A stretch of DNA of 64,000 nt, taken from contig NOWV01000227.1 in assembly GCA_003344405.1 (NCBI GenBank), positions 45,776-109,775 of the forward strand, in the 5' to 3' direction. The translations under genes were made by a program, and so were the position numbers. The notes beneath the pieces are model-generated. The model was not told the origin of the DNA. It made no database searches and saw only the letters and a program-made list of their open reading frames with translations. This stretch comes from Trichoplax sp. H2. Taxonomy: Eukaryota > Placozoa > Uniplacotomia > Trichoplacea. Positions 12,948-26,400 of this stretch are shown piece by piece (positions within the stretch are counted from its first letter, which is position 1; every line of letters begins with the position of its first letter).

Positions 12948-15900
12948 TTACTGACCACTTTTCCCTGATATTGAAGGCTGCTTGCTTTTGACCGATGATT
13001 TATCTGATTTAGCATCAGAATTATCATTATTTACTCGAACGCGAGTACTATTGGATAAGACAACGCGAGCACGAGCATTGCCTTTTCGACTGTAGAAAGG
13101 ATGATATTGGTAGACCGCAAAGTTATAGGAAACAACTAATGCAAAGATAAAGCAGTATTATTAATGTAATTATAAAATAAATAAGAAGTAGTAGTTGATA
13201 TTTCATATTGAAATTACCTGCTGGAGAAGGAACATATTTCAAATATTCTGGTCGAGAGGAAGCTTGTGCATCAGGCATATAATTACTGACTTGTACTGAA
13301 GAATCTACATAACAATGAGAACAAGATTAGACTGATCGTTATTCTACTTACACAGTATATACAATATAGCACAAAGACGAGAGAAGTTCAGCTTACTATA
13401 TGTATCCACAATTTTCTTTTTCTGCCTATTAGTAATAATCCTAAAGCCATGTAAGCAGTTTATTAATAATAGTGGATAACTGAACAAAATCTTACTTAAT
13501 GGAGATATTAGGCTTACTTTGGATCCCATGTTTGAACTACTTTTTGTTTCTTTTTAGTGATAGATTGATATTTTGTCCTTAAATACTGAACGGCAGAGAT
13601 ATTTGATTACTTACTTTGTAATGATGTAGAAACATTTTGGATATTTAATATATTAATTTATCCTTCATTCAGATATTTTTTTAGACTATATTCATATAGG
13701 CTTTAAGATCGTTTACTCCTTTTATAGTTGTTCAAATTAAAGTGTGTTATAATGATTATATTCCTATTTTAAATTACAAATTACTTTTCTCCATGCTAAT
13801 TGAATAGTTAAGGCTGCCATTTGCCTTCTTAATTCATCCGCTTCTTCCTGTATTCATCCAATTCAAGAATAAAATGCTACTTTAATAAACCACCAGTATA
13901 TTAGAGTCATCATTTCAATAATTACTTACCGTTTTTCGGTAAAACATATTGTTGGCTTTGTCTTTAATATATCTATAAGACAGATCATGAAATATATACC
14001 ATAAATATTAAAAAAAATACCAAGTATTTGGATGCTTTAGCCTTATACGGCATAGCTACCTCCGCCATGCGCGCTGGATAATAGTGACAGCTCTAACTCT
14101 GGATTTAATATGATAAATTCGATGGCGTTCCCGTCTAGCAACAAGCTGAGATTCTGTTAAAGGAGTAACCTGAAAAGGAGTATGTCAACGAATAAGATTA
14201 TGTGTGAAATAAATAACAATGACATTATTAATTCCTGGCCTGTTTACTTATGTGTTCTCTAATAGCACTGAATATTTGATTTATTTATTATACAATAATG
14301 GAGTACCAAAGCGTGCTATTAATATTTTACTATTAAGTTCCTACCAAGACATGTGGAGCTAGCAATTCATCTGTATTAACGGCATCATCTACAATGCCTA
14401 TAAATCTGGAATAGAGATATAGGTGATATCATTTATTTATTTTAAAAGTATGACATTAGATTTGGATATCGATAAGCCTTGGTACTTATTGTTTACAGTT
14501 GTAGTAGTAACTACATAGAATTATTATTGCCACTTACTTTGGTCTTGCATCTCCGTCGGGTTGCTGAGTAGCCTAAAGGGCAGAAATTACATATATTCAG
14601 TTTATTGTTTATCTGCCTACTTTTAATACAAATCTAGACTAGAATGATTGCAAATGAATCTACTAGTTTATTATTTTAGGTCGCTATCTATTCAGCTATC
14701 ATAATTAATCATCATTATTGCTTACAGATTCATCGGTATGATACTGGTCTCTTTTCCTTTTAAGAAGAAAAATGTGAATTTATACCGTCATTAGTAATTT
14801 AATTTAATAAGTGGTACTATAAATGATTACGTCATATGCAAGGCTAGAGTAATAGAATCTCAACCAAACTAACCAAGTTTCACTAATAAACTGCTGATAT
14901 AAATACAAGTATAGTGACAGACTATTATGCAGACGTGGCGTAAAATTACAGTCTATAATTTCTGATAGAGCGCTCCATTATAAATATTAAAGAAGACGTG
15001 TATGATGTATTTTATAAATGCACATGAGAGAATAATCGTGCAGATATTGTACTATTCCAGCATAATGCATTAAAGATATATTTACTTCTATACTTATAAA
15101 TTTCTGTAAGAGAATTGCATAGCAACTTATAAATTCTCGTAAAATTAATTTACTTAGTATCCGATTTTAATCGCTCATGGGCTTGCATCAATCGTCTTTG
15201 TTCTTTAATATTTTTTCGTACTCGATAACCTCGATAGAATGCCTAAATATTGAACGTAAGTGGTAATAGAAGAAGAAACAATGATCTAGTTAGTAAGGAA
15301 TGATAGATACTCATAGGCCTACTGGCTACTAATGTCGAACCTGGATGGTTGTAGCACTCAAGTCCTGAATGCTTGTTATGGTCAATGCTCCATGTTCTAT
15401 TAGATACTATAATTTCAAAATAGGACAGTACATCGTTCATAATCGTGAGCAAATGTGTTGAATATCAAGTCTGAATTTAATCAATCTTAATACTTGTGCT
15501 GTGTCAAGTCTTTCATCCATAATAGCGTAATCCAATGGTGTCAATCTAAATTTATGAAATCAAATCATAGCAGTTGATTGACTACCGTAGGCCCATAATA
15601 TGAATTAAGGTTATGCAGCTAATGTTAATTACGATAGTAGAAACTGGGATAGAATACTGAGAAAGTTGAAGGATTTATTACTTTTCTCCGCCGTATTCGG
15701 TAAAGTTAGGATTAGCATTGTAGTCCAACAATGTCTTTACTGCTTCTATATGGCCGAAACTGCTTGCCCAATGAAGTGGAGAAACACCCTACAATGCGAT
15801 GATTATATTTCATTGAGTATTAACTACAGAATGGATTAGAGATGCCATCGACAAGCAATATTTCAAGTCCAGCTCTAGAAGATAGAGTCATCGATGGCGC

Positions 15901-18900
15901 TCGCACTGAATGAATATGTATTAAAATACGCAAATCTACCACAGCAGATGAATAGTTTACGATTAAAATTTTCTAAAAATTCTATCACGTTCACTTAATT
16001 CACGATTCTAAGCTGTCAGTTTGCTATAATATGAAGTCAAGTTTTATACTCAATAAGAACAGTACTGTTGCTGCGAATTGATAGAGTAGTTCATTACAGT
16101 GATAGAATATCTATTATACTTTTTAAGTCCGTAGTAAACTATGAAGTAATTGAAAGGTACTCGGAGCTTATGGTTTTCATTAGTAGTGTTATCACTTAAG
16201 TAACTATTGTATAATGTTGTATAATTCAAAATTCGAAATTGTGGCATAGAATTGCAAAACTATAGTGAAGTTATTCACGTAGGAACGATTAAAGACGAGT
16301 ATAGCATCAATATTGTCAATTTCCTGCCGATGATTTAATATGTTTTATAAGTTCAAATGAATCAGATATGCTGCTGTTACAAATTGCTAGCTAATTATAG
16401 CTTTAGAATAGTACGATGTAGAATTAACTCTGGCGATTAAAGATATCAGATTAGAAGATAAAAATTGCAATTTTAAACAGAAATAGTAATAAAACAATGA
16501 AAAAGTTGCCATGCCATACCTTAACATCGCGTTTATTTGGATCGGCGTTGTTATCAAGCAAAATTTTGATACATGTTGCATGACCATTATAAGCTGCCAC
16601 ATGAATTGGAGAACGACTATAGAAATTAATTGCCGATTGTAGTGAATGATAGAAAATACGATGAATAAATGGATTATACAGTCGTTCAACATCAAATTAG
16701 AATGAAATATGATAGCAGGTTACAAATAAATACTAGAAACTTGTACTACGAGTATAATTAATTTGACAATTCAGAGCTATCTTGCAAAAATTGAAAAGTC
16801 CTTACTTATTGTTATCACCCTGGTTAACTTCAAGGGAATATTGCAGGAGTGTAGAACAAACTTCATCATGGCCACCTAATGCAGCCCTGAAACATATTGA
16901 CCAGAAATGTATTAGTTACGATAATGTTAGATAGAAGCAATTAACACGCATATTAGTAGCAGTCTGTACTTTACTATAGTTATTAGAATACTACATATCC
17001 GTTATAGTTAGGTTACGGCTCAGAAAAATGTCAGTACCAGTGAAGCAAGGTTCTACCCTCATTATCCTTTAGGTTAATTTTTCCTCCACCTGTTCGATAT
17101 TTCATAAAACATTACTTTATTATCGTTATTACTGATACAATTTTCATACAAAGCATATTTAAACATAGAAATAATAAAAGGAAACAAAGATCTTGGAGTA
17201 CCATCAATTAAAGTGTTCATTGCTTCCAGATGACCAGTTTCACACGCGCGAAATATGGGAGTATGGCTACGGTTATCAGCATAATTAACATCTGCAGAGT
17301 GCTACATTATCAACATCATAGTGTTAGTCTATCTCGATAATAAAATGATTTATGGTATAGATTATGAACGAGTGTTAAACTTACCTTTATTAGTAAACGG
17401 ACGCATTCCGATTCGCCTGAAAATGCTGCAGCATGTAGAGCTATAACCAAAAGAATTAGTCATAAATAGTATGCTAAAATATTGAATGCTTTGTTGATAT
17501 TTATATTCACAGTCGTATATAGAAAATCTTATTTATTTACCTGTCCCACCGGTCTTATCCACCAAATTGACATAACTATCATCATGAAGTAGCATAATTT
17601 TTAATACCTCGGTATTGCCTATAAGTATAGTGCATTTATAAAGTAATCATAAGAAAAAATTAAAATACTCTTTATCTCCATTGTTATGATGTATTTTAAT
17701 TACCTTTACTGGCAGCCCACATAAGAGCTGTTCTACCATCATTATCAGGAATATCTTTAACGTGATCAAACGATACGAATGTACTAACAGTTTCCTGGTG
17801 CAAATGAAAACAGGAATAGCTTTAATTTAAGGCATTTCCTACTATAACTATATTATAATCTTAATAATATGAAAGCGTTGAAATTCATTCCATCCAAATT
17901 TGGTTTCTTAAACTTACTGGAAAATCACTTTGTGCCTAAAATCAAGCAGACAAGTTCATTAAGGGTTACTTATTACCAAAGTAATTTATCGAGCAACAAC
18001 CTGGATAATCAATGACATCATCTATGTTAATACTGATTAATAATAAATAAATGACTATTGTAGAATAGAATCAAGGTATTTTAACTAATAAGAATATTAA
18101 TAATTAGATAGTAATTAATACTGATGATATATTGTAAGATTATCCAGGATCGATTTACGTTATCCAGAATTAATAACCACTGGATTACTCACAGCATAAT
18201 GCAAGGCTGTAGCTCCGTTTCGATCTGAGGCTGTATAGTCGGCGTTTCTTTGTAATAAATTACGAGAAATAGTGGCATGGCCTGATTCATGGCATAAAAA
18301 TGTTATCACATTAGAGTAATTCCTACTAAGTCATGTATTTATGGCATTATCTTGCTACTCTTCTTTACCTAAAACAGCTGCCCAATGTAGCGGTGTTCTA
18401 AACATTCTATCAGGTAAAGATACATTACATTTGCCAAATGAAGTCTATAAATCGATTCAATTTTTGACTTTAGTTAGTCTAGCCATTAATGGTTTAATTC
18501 AATCAAGTACTCAGGTTAGGCATGTCAATATTTTACTTACTAGCGCTTTAACGATGGCTTCATTACCATCTGCTACAGCTAAATGAAGTGCTAAAAGACG
18601 TAAAGAATAATAAGTTATGCTGACAATTTTGAAAATAAATTTATCATATTCTATCCATCCCCTGAAAGTGTAAATTTTGATTATCATATGAATGATAACT
18701 TACTGGTTCTTCCTTCGCTATCAATATCGTTAATATCGGCACCAAAATCCTATCAGATATCAAAAATTTGTGTGTTAACGTTAAATATAATTTCTATCTT
18801 TATTTCTCCTTCAAATCTACTAGTGATATTTCGTAAAATAAAGTAGCCGTCATAAATATTAAAAGCAAATCATTTACCATATTATGTTTGTTAGTTGTTA

Positions 18901-21141
18901 TTATCTATTACTAGTATGTTAGGGATATGATGGAAGGTTTCAATTAAATTTTTACTTTTATTTCCATTTTTAAGGGTGTAATAGTCTCACTGCTACTACG
19001 TTATGTTGAACAGTTTGTTAATATCAATATCATTCATCTATTAGGGGTGTGATGAAAAGCTAATAGATAAATTATATTTCTTTTAAATTTATTGAAGTTA
19101 TTAGTATGGGATAATAAAAACGTAGCCAATGTTAAAAAGCAGGAATAGTTGTCTTCTACAGCTTACTACATTACGATCTAAGGTAAATTAATTAGACTTA
19201 CAATTAGAGCCTTTGCCACGCTACTGTCACTATTATTTGCAGTCCAATGTAATGGAGTTTTTCCTTCGTTATCGTGAATTACTGTACTTGCTCCCTATAT
19301 CGATAGTATGCGTTAGCGAAGGAGAAACGATGATAAATACCTTAGTAATTGATTTAAATAAATCATGTTATAGATTTATTTAAATTCTTATAATAAAGAA
19401 AATCATAGATAATCGATAAGAATAAAGTGCTTACAGCTTTTAATAGAATTTTAGTGTTGTCTAATTTGCCATATGATGCACACCAATGCAATGCAGTCAT
19501 CTACCGATATTATATAAGAACTCATGTTAAAGTAGGTAGAGTTGTGGCATGGTCAATAATACTCGTATAATTTGTATTTGAAATTGATACCGATTAAGAT
19601 TTTTACCTGATCGCAATCTTGATGATTAAGTTCAGGCTTTCCCAATTTTTTAATCATAAAAGATAAGGACTGTAACGTATATGATAGAAATGGATCTTGT
19701 TAATTGCTGGTATACAGTATTTTTGAAATTAGTTTAGCATGAACTTTAATTAAAAAATACCTTTGTATTTTGATGACTTGTTGCTTGAAACACTGGAGTC
19801 CTAAATATTTTTTGTAAAGAATGAGATTGAAAATATCATTACGAAGGTTGAGGCTAAAACAATTTATAAGGACATGTTTTCAAACATCAGACTTACGATA
19901 AATATAAACTTACCTTCCTTCATTATCCTGTGCCATAATGTTGGCTCCTTTATTTATAAGTAACTTTAAGCTACGATAATTGCCCTGTTTTGAGAGGAGT
20001 CATTCATTCTCAACTGATGATATAATTATCAAGATAGTAATCTTTAATGATTTATTTTCAAGTTTGATATATTGACCTGATGTGCTGCCCAATGCAATGC
20101 TGTTCTTCCATCGACATCTGCTACATCGATCTATTTTAATTTTTATAAGAGAACAAAATTTCAGAATTTCCTATATTTTTTATGATGAACTTTTAATTAC
20201 TGTCTTATAAAAGTCCCTTACTTTAGCACCGGCCTTTAATAGCATTTCCGCACAATCAACGCGATCTCCAAGTACACTAAAAACCTTCATATGATGACGA
20301 CAATACAAGACGATCAATGTCATTACAAGTTGAACATTTTCAATTATATCGTTCAGTATACTCACCAGAGGGGTTCTCCCAAATTGGTCTCCTTTATCTA
20401 ACTTTTCCAACTGTTCGCTCCCTTAATATTTTAGTCATGAAATAAGAAACTTTAATCTTGGAACTAATTTATTCTTGTTAGCTTTATCAGAATTCTTACC
20501 AGGCTGAAGTAATTTTTGAAGCATTATTTTGTTGCCATTGATTGCAGCTGCATGGAGGTCACTATGATGTCTACCTATATATTATAGCAATGAGATCGTG
20601 TTAGATGCATTTCAATAGAAACCTGGTCACTATTCTTGATGCTTGGAAAATACTTTAGTCATAACTGAGAACTTTAATGTCGTTACAAGATACAGTGGAA
20701 TAGGCAGCATTTGATAGCAAGAGGAAAGTAAATTAATAAAAGTAAAAGCTCTGTCAACGCTATTTAGAGTATAGGAAACTTACCATCAAATTGTGTTGCT
20801 CTAAGAACAATCTCTGCGTCGTAATCTTCATTCTATGAAAGTATAATGATGTCAATAAATTGCTACAATTATTAACAGGAGAAAGGGATAGGAAGCAGTC
20901 AAGTTGAAAAAAAAGGTATCGATATATTTATATCAGTAACATTTACTCACTTGGCTGTATCTGGAATTTTGAGAGGTAGAATCGTATTCTTTATCCTAAG
21001 AACGTAATGAATATAACGCCATTAGCATTAAAAAAGTTGCAAGTTTATGATCAATATTAGAGAAGGGAAATTCAAGAGTCTGATATGGGCATATTGATTG
21101 ACTGTATATTAAAACAAATTATTTTTGCTTACCGATGACAT
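12948..21141 (-). CDS. INVS: Inversin (nephrocystin-2)
   Basis: Ciliary protein of the inversin compartment that modulates Wnt and planar polarity signalling (family knowledge). Exons in gene order: 21133-21141, 20951-20995, 20784-20832, 20501-20575, 20366-20421, 20222-20284, 20077-20130, 19914-19984, 19761-19800, 19607-19669, 19435-19500, 19202-19294, 18704-18749, 18541-18590, 18369-18444, 18193-18281, 17918-17935, 17704-17794, 17541-17618, 17385-17440, 17202-17301, 17038-17089, 16806-16886, 16520-16616, 15682-15788, 15494-15545, 15341-15406, 15154-15242, 14726-14756, 14538-14572, 14345-14405, 14060-14169, 13930-13972, 13785-13847, 13518-13536, 13218-13304, 12948-13135. Total 822 residues; human is about 1065. 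Ankyrin repeats fill about residues 45-540 (DQFGRTPL, MFRTPLHWAAVLG, GRTLLHWAALGGHDEV). Next come HGALTITSIQDLSATTIQ and an IQ motif AFYRGYRVRK. Two further IQ-like motifs are IIQRAWRRYIK and LTIQLAWRK. The 19-nt exon and the last two exons are the least certain joins. The gene is divergent from CWC25. Confidence 0.94.
17998..18152. repeat. Imperfect inverted repeat in an INVS intron
   Basis: ACCTGGATAATC at about 17999 is mirrored by GATTATCCAGG near 18140. The inner parts (ATCATC, TTAATACTGAT) also pair imperfectly across the centre. It resembles a short MITE-like hairpin of about 150 bp inside the intron between 17936 and 18192. No transposase is present. Confidence 0.45.
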
Positions 21142-22800
21142 GATTTACATTTGGCCTGTGGATATTACCAGTCTATTGCTACCTTGAGCTTGGTGCTTGG
21201 TTGCAAGATAACTTGTTAATTTAATCTTCTAAAATTGTAGTATCAAAAGTCATATCTAATTACTACTTGGAATGATTTCCTTGTTGTTATACTACAAATG
21301 CAGGGTATACCTACATGATATTGATATAGTGATATGCTTAGATAAATTACTATTTTCTAAGCAGATTATTATGCTGTTAACTAATCAATACAATTTCTGT
21401 GTAGTATACCAAATCAGGTGATAATATGTCCGTAGAGGATAGCATCCAAACTTACCTAAACTTTGCGATTATTTTGGTATCACTTGTCGTCAAGAAATGT
21501 TATAGTAAATTGTTAGACACCATTATCGCCCAATTCTGCCTTGTATTAATCTATTTTACATTTTAACACTAGAGTCGGCAATAGCTAACGGCACCTTTAG
21601 CTTACTGCAATAACAATAAAGTATCCGTCGTTGTTACTAGGCAACATGGCACGCTTGCTCAAACACTGTCGATTTTCTTGACTCGCATCGTATGCAATGG
21701 CGGAAATGTTTGCGTAACGATGCAATGCGTTAAATATGGTGTTATTGTGGCTCATCAAGACAACAATCGCAAGCCTGTATATTCTACTCATTAATATATT
21801 ATTGGCTAGAGGATGAATTCTTACAGGAATCTATTGAATTCAAAATTACCCCCTACCTTTCTATTAATATAACAGTAGGTGGACGGGTAGACAATCATTT
21901 TACCTATTGATGCCAAAGCTATTGCAGTAGGTTATGCCGGTAATGATATTCATTCATAAACCCTCTCATCGATCATGATCGATGATATTAGCTCTATTAT
22001 ATTGCACATACTATACAAGAGTTTTAATTGCCGGTATGCCATCAATAGTTGAGTGAATGAAATTGGAGCAGGAATCATATACCCTTACTACCGATTATAA
22101 ATCACCCTAAAGTCTATGCAATGAATGGATTTTTAACCTTTTAAGGTTCGCAATCCATCAGCTCGAAATTTGAACTAGTAAAATAGAGCCAGTCTCTATT
22201 GTAGCACAAAATTTCATGATATTAGCCATCATCTACAATTACTGTATTTTATTAAGCACAAACGGTTATTCTATGTCACAAAGTGCTTCAATACAGTATC
22301 GCTGCTGCATTTTCAAAACACATTACTACTGCAATGAGACAAAATCACTTTAGCAAAGTAGTATTCTAGGAAGTAGTTTAGAATCACTGGGCAATTCAAT
22401 GTGAGAAGCTACGCTTTTTGTTAAGGTCTCTAGCCAACTGTAGTAGAGAGTGATTGACCAAAGAGGTATCTCTATGGTCATTGACAACGAGAAAATGATA
22501 TAGGGCGAATATTTCTTCTTCGAAATACGTCGGCCTAAATCGGCTTTTGATATTATTCCAAGGGCAATTGCATGCAGAGTTTATCATTTGAGTCAATTTT
22601 CTAATCATCGATGCCAACGCATTGGAAATGTCTCCTTTCGTAGGTACTGTAAACTAGTCGTTACTTCAACGTTGCTAACTTGTGGAGTATAGGCGCTCCA
22701 TTAGTGACGGCTGCAGGAAGCTGTCAGCTAGTCACTGTAGCATATCGTACTGGACTGTCATGGACTTTTAAAAACCTCTTAAGCACAATATACAATATTA
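21142..22800. other. Divergent INVS/CWC25 spacer, left part
   Basis: No exon was recognised. Short open frames here (for example 21597-21791 and 22396-22617, minus strand) have no flanking splice logic or family resemblance. INVS promoter elements should lie near 21142-21400. Confidence 0.5.
21200..21212. promoter_or_regulatory. Partial RFX X-box-like site near INVS start
   Basis: GTTGCAAGATAAC lies about 60 bp upstream of the INVS ATG. The right half (GATAAC) fits the RRNRAC half of the X-box consensus. The left half (GTTGCA) misses one pyrimidine position. It is a weak match, suggestive only because INVS is a ciliary gene. Confidence 0.2.
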
Positions 22801-22813
22801 TTGTTAGTAGGCC

Positions 22814-22975
22814 AGCTTCTTGATACATGGGCTTCTCGATACATCAGCTTCTGGATACGTAGACATCTAGATACATGGACTTCTAGATAGATGGGCTTCT
22901 AAATACGTAGGCTTCTACGGTAGATACATGAGCTTTGAGATACATGGATTTCTAGATACAAGTTCAATATTGCAT
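22814..22975. repeat. Minisatellite, ~15-bp unit (GATACATGGGCTTCTA-like)
   Basis: About ten degenerate copies of GATACATGGGCTTCT run head to tail, with variants such as GATACATCAGCTTCTG, GATACGTAGACATCTA and GATACATGGACTTCTA. The array lies in the spacer between the divergent INVS and CWC25 genes, about 490 bp upstream of the CWC25 start. Confidence 0.85.
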
Positions 22976-23460
22976 ATATGGACTTGTAGATATTGTACTG
23001 TACTCTACAGTATATTGACTAGATACCTTTTCTAAATTAAGTAATATCACATTGAAATCTATTCTAATTTACCAAGTTCTACTCGAAAGCAGTTCTATAA
23101 GGTCATAAAATGTTCTTAAATTAGTCCAAGTGATGACAAAATTAGACATTAAAGATCCCATAATAAGTGACTGATTTTTCGAGATTTCGGCCTCATTGGG
23201 TAGAAAACGTCCATCCGTCCGCACAGTGTCCCATCCATCCCATCCAGGTGTATCTAGTAGTCCATAGCCGGGACTCTAGTTTATTCAGTGTTTTTACGGT
23301 ACTGTATCGTACACTGGACTCACTATAGTACCCACGCTCCTGTACTGTGGATGACGAAAGAATATTGACTAGAATTAGCGGCCATTGCAAGCTGTTGGAG
23401 AAGAGAAATCATCCATTGAAATTGATTTTATACCTCGATTATTTAGATTAGCAAGACAAC

Positions 23461-26400
23461 ATGGGTGGTGGAGATTTGGTAAGCTATAGATGATCTATTA
23501 TCTCAGTCTGGTCTAGTCTATTGATTGCTGTGAGAGAGTATAAGTTGGACATGACTGTGTTATAATTCTCCATTTGTATAAATGGAGAATTGTCTGCTTT
23601 AGTAGAAATGGTCAGTTGAAGTTGGACCGGCCAGTTTGACTGTCCTTATTTCCATTGAAATTACCGATCTTTACTATAAATATTCATGCTTTCCTTGTTG
23701 ATGTGGCTAGATAGGCAATGCATCTACTGTATCTTCTTATAAATACTCGGTAGAATGACTATTGCAAGTCTGTGCTGTAGTGGATTTCGTTCAAGCCGTC
23801 TAGCTATTTTGTACCTACTGTACTGTACATTTCACTACAAATTTGTAAATATCTTGATCATGGCAGATATCAAGTGCTTTTTCCTTGATTTATTACTTTA
23901 TGTAGTATATTCATAGTTACGGTGAACTCAAAAAAACTTACCACAGACGTTCTCTTGCCCCTAAGATGGACGTATAAGCTTGACGTAAGAAAGTGTACAG
24001 TATATTCATTATTTGTACGCAATACGAGCATAGACTCACAAATAGAATTGCAATACTATTAGCCATCACGTTGATGATGGACATGATCGGTCTACGCAAT
24101 CATAAGCTGATCAAGACGAATCATAGTCTACGTACTACATCAAGTAGGCAGCAAACTCTTGAAACTATGTAGCAAATATAACTATAGTATCATAGTCATT
24201 GGATAAGGTTAAAATCAAGAAGATTCAGAGACAAATACTGCAGATATTACACTACTGTATTAGCACAGCGATTAATTTGTTAATGCCTTGATTGATCGTA
24301 CGCTAGATGACTATATCTTGTCTATAAAGCTATATTACGATCCAGTCAAATAAACTGTCCTAATATTGTATTACCAACAACGTGATAGAATTTGAAAAAG
24401 AGTTGGCATCCACAAACGTTACACAATGTTGAAAGAGTCTGGAAAGCTGAGCAAAAACAACAAGCTGAACAGCGAAAGATTGATCAGTTAAAACAAGAGA
24501 TTGAAGAAGAGAGAGCGAGAGAGGAAATCCAAGCGCATGCTGTTTCTACTGGCGTTCTCAGGTTAGTCTAATATTTATTATCAATTTACCCTTATCATGT
24601 ACCCTTCAATAATATAAAAAGTATTCGCAAGGAGGAATCCAAATCTGTCTTCAGTTATCTTCTATTTTAAAACTAACTATTAAAATTGATATCTATTTAC
24701 CTCTACTAACAGGAAAAAGTCCAATCGACTAGATTGGATGTATGCTGCACCTGGAGTCAGTGCTGATCGTGAAGAATACCTCTTGGGAAAAACTTTGGAT
24801 AATAAACTACTCAATAATGATGCCAAAGAAGAACAAAACGTAAACTGCCCAAATATATCGACAGCTATTATTTGAAGTTTATGCTATTGCCAACGGTAAA
24901 ATATCATTAATCTTACTATTTCAGAATCCGCTTACTATGCCTAGCTCATCCTCTGATGTAGTTAACAATCCAAAGGATATGGCAGCAAAAATTAGGGAAG
25001 ATCCGATCTTTCTCATGAAGTAAGGCTACTTTGATTTTTAATCTTAAGATATAAGTTTGCATTTCGGGAAACAAACAGTAAGGTTTACTAGAAAATCACA
25101 TTTTTAAGTGATTAAATTAATCTTTGGGCTAAATGTTGATTAATTGACTAATATCATTGTTGGAGCAGATACGTGAATCATGGTGTTATTCTAAATATAC
25201 TGCCATTAATGTGATCTCAAATGCAGTATAGGCGTTCATGTTACACAGTCTACTGCGTGTAATGTCAAGTCAACAAACTTCATGTGTGACTTTTTGTTAT
25301 TAATAGGAAACAAGAAGATAGTAGAAAAAAGGAGTTGGTTCAAAATCCGATCAAAATGAAAAAACTAAGAGAGTTGGTTAGTACCTTTTCCTTCAGAAAA
25401 CGATTAAAGTCCTCTTTGTAACTATATCATTTTAATTCTCTATTTATATGGGTATATTATGTGACTAGCTTCATAACACAATGGATAAAAAACCTAAAAA
25501 GCATAAAAAAAAGAAGAGCAAAGATCACGAAAAGAAGCATAAAGATGATAATGTAAGAGTTAACCAAGACCACCATCGTAGTATGAACCAGCACAGGGTT
25601 AGTCTATATATAACTACTGTCATTACTAAATTATCAATTATAAAATTATTAAAACTGAAGTAATGTAAAGCATTGCAGATGTGGACATAAGGTTAATAGC
25701 TTATAAAATGAGTTTGATTTGCAATTAAATTTTGAACGTAATGTAATTCCTAGGACAGGGAACGAGGTCGAGATATATCACCATCGCATCGACGACGAAG
25801 CGAGCAAAGGTAATGTCTACCCAGTTAGGCATGCCTTTACAATTAATATCGGTCTTTCTCATGATAAAATGTATATCGCAACTGTATAATATACATATTC
25901 TATACCATGAAACGTTTTACATAACAATTCATATTGTCATAATTAGGAATGGTATTCATCGAGATCACAGGTCACGTTCTCGTAGTCCTAGACGTTACCA
26001 CGATAATTACAATAGGCGACCGCGCTCTAAAAGTCCAGACTATAAGAGGCGTGATCAAGAAAGGTGACTTAACAACTATTATCCACTTAGCTACACTTTG
26101 GATCAATTTTGATTCAAAAATTGAATAAGTATTCTGCCTTACGCTTAATAGATCGACCCAACGAAATTACAATCGTCGGCAAAACAATCTCTTCCAAAAT
26201 AACGATAAGAATCCTCAAACTAAAAAGTATGTCAAGTACCTGCAAATTAAAATTGTTATTGCTTATGAATATTATATGCGTATAAGCAATGTGCTTTAAA
26301 ATTGATTTCGCCTTGTTTTTTCATTCGGAAACAGAAAATTATCAGCTGAAGAAATGCAAAAATTGAGGGAAGACATGATGTCGAATGCAAAGTAATTTAT

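Noticed and set aside
13569-13660. Donor-like GTAAGT in the inversin tail suggesting another exon
   Set aside because: All three frames between it and the nearest acceptor contain stops or break phase.
18341-18586. 81-codon plus-strand frame
   Set aside because: It is antisense to two well-supported inversin ankyrin exons (18369-18444 and 18541-18590).
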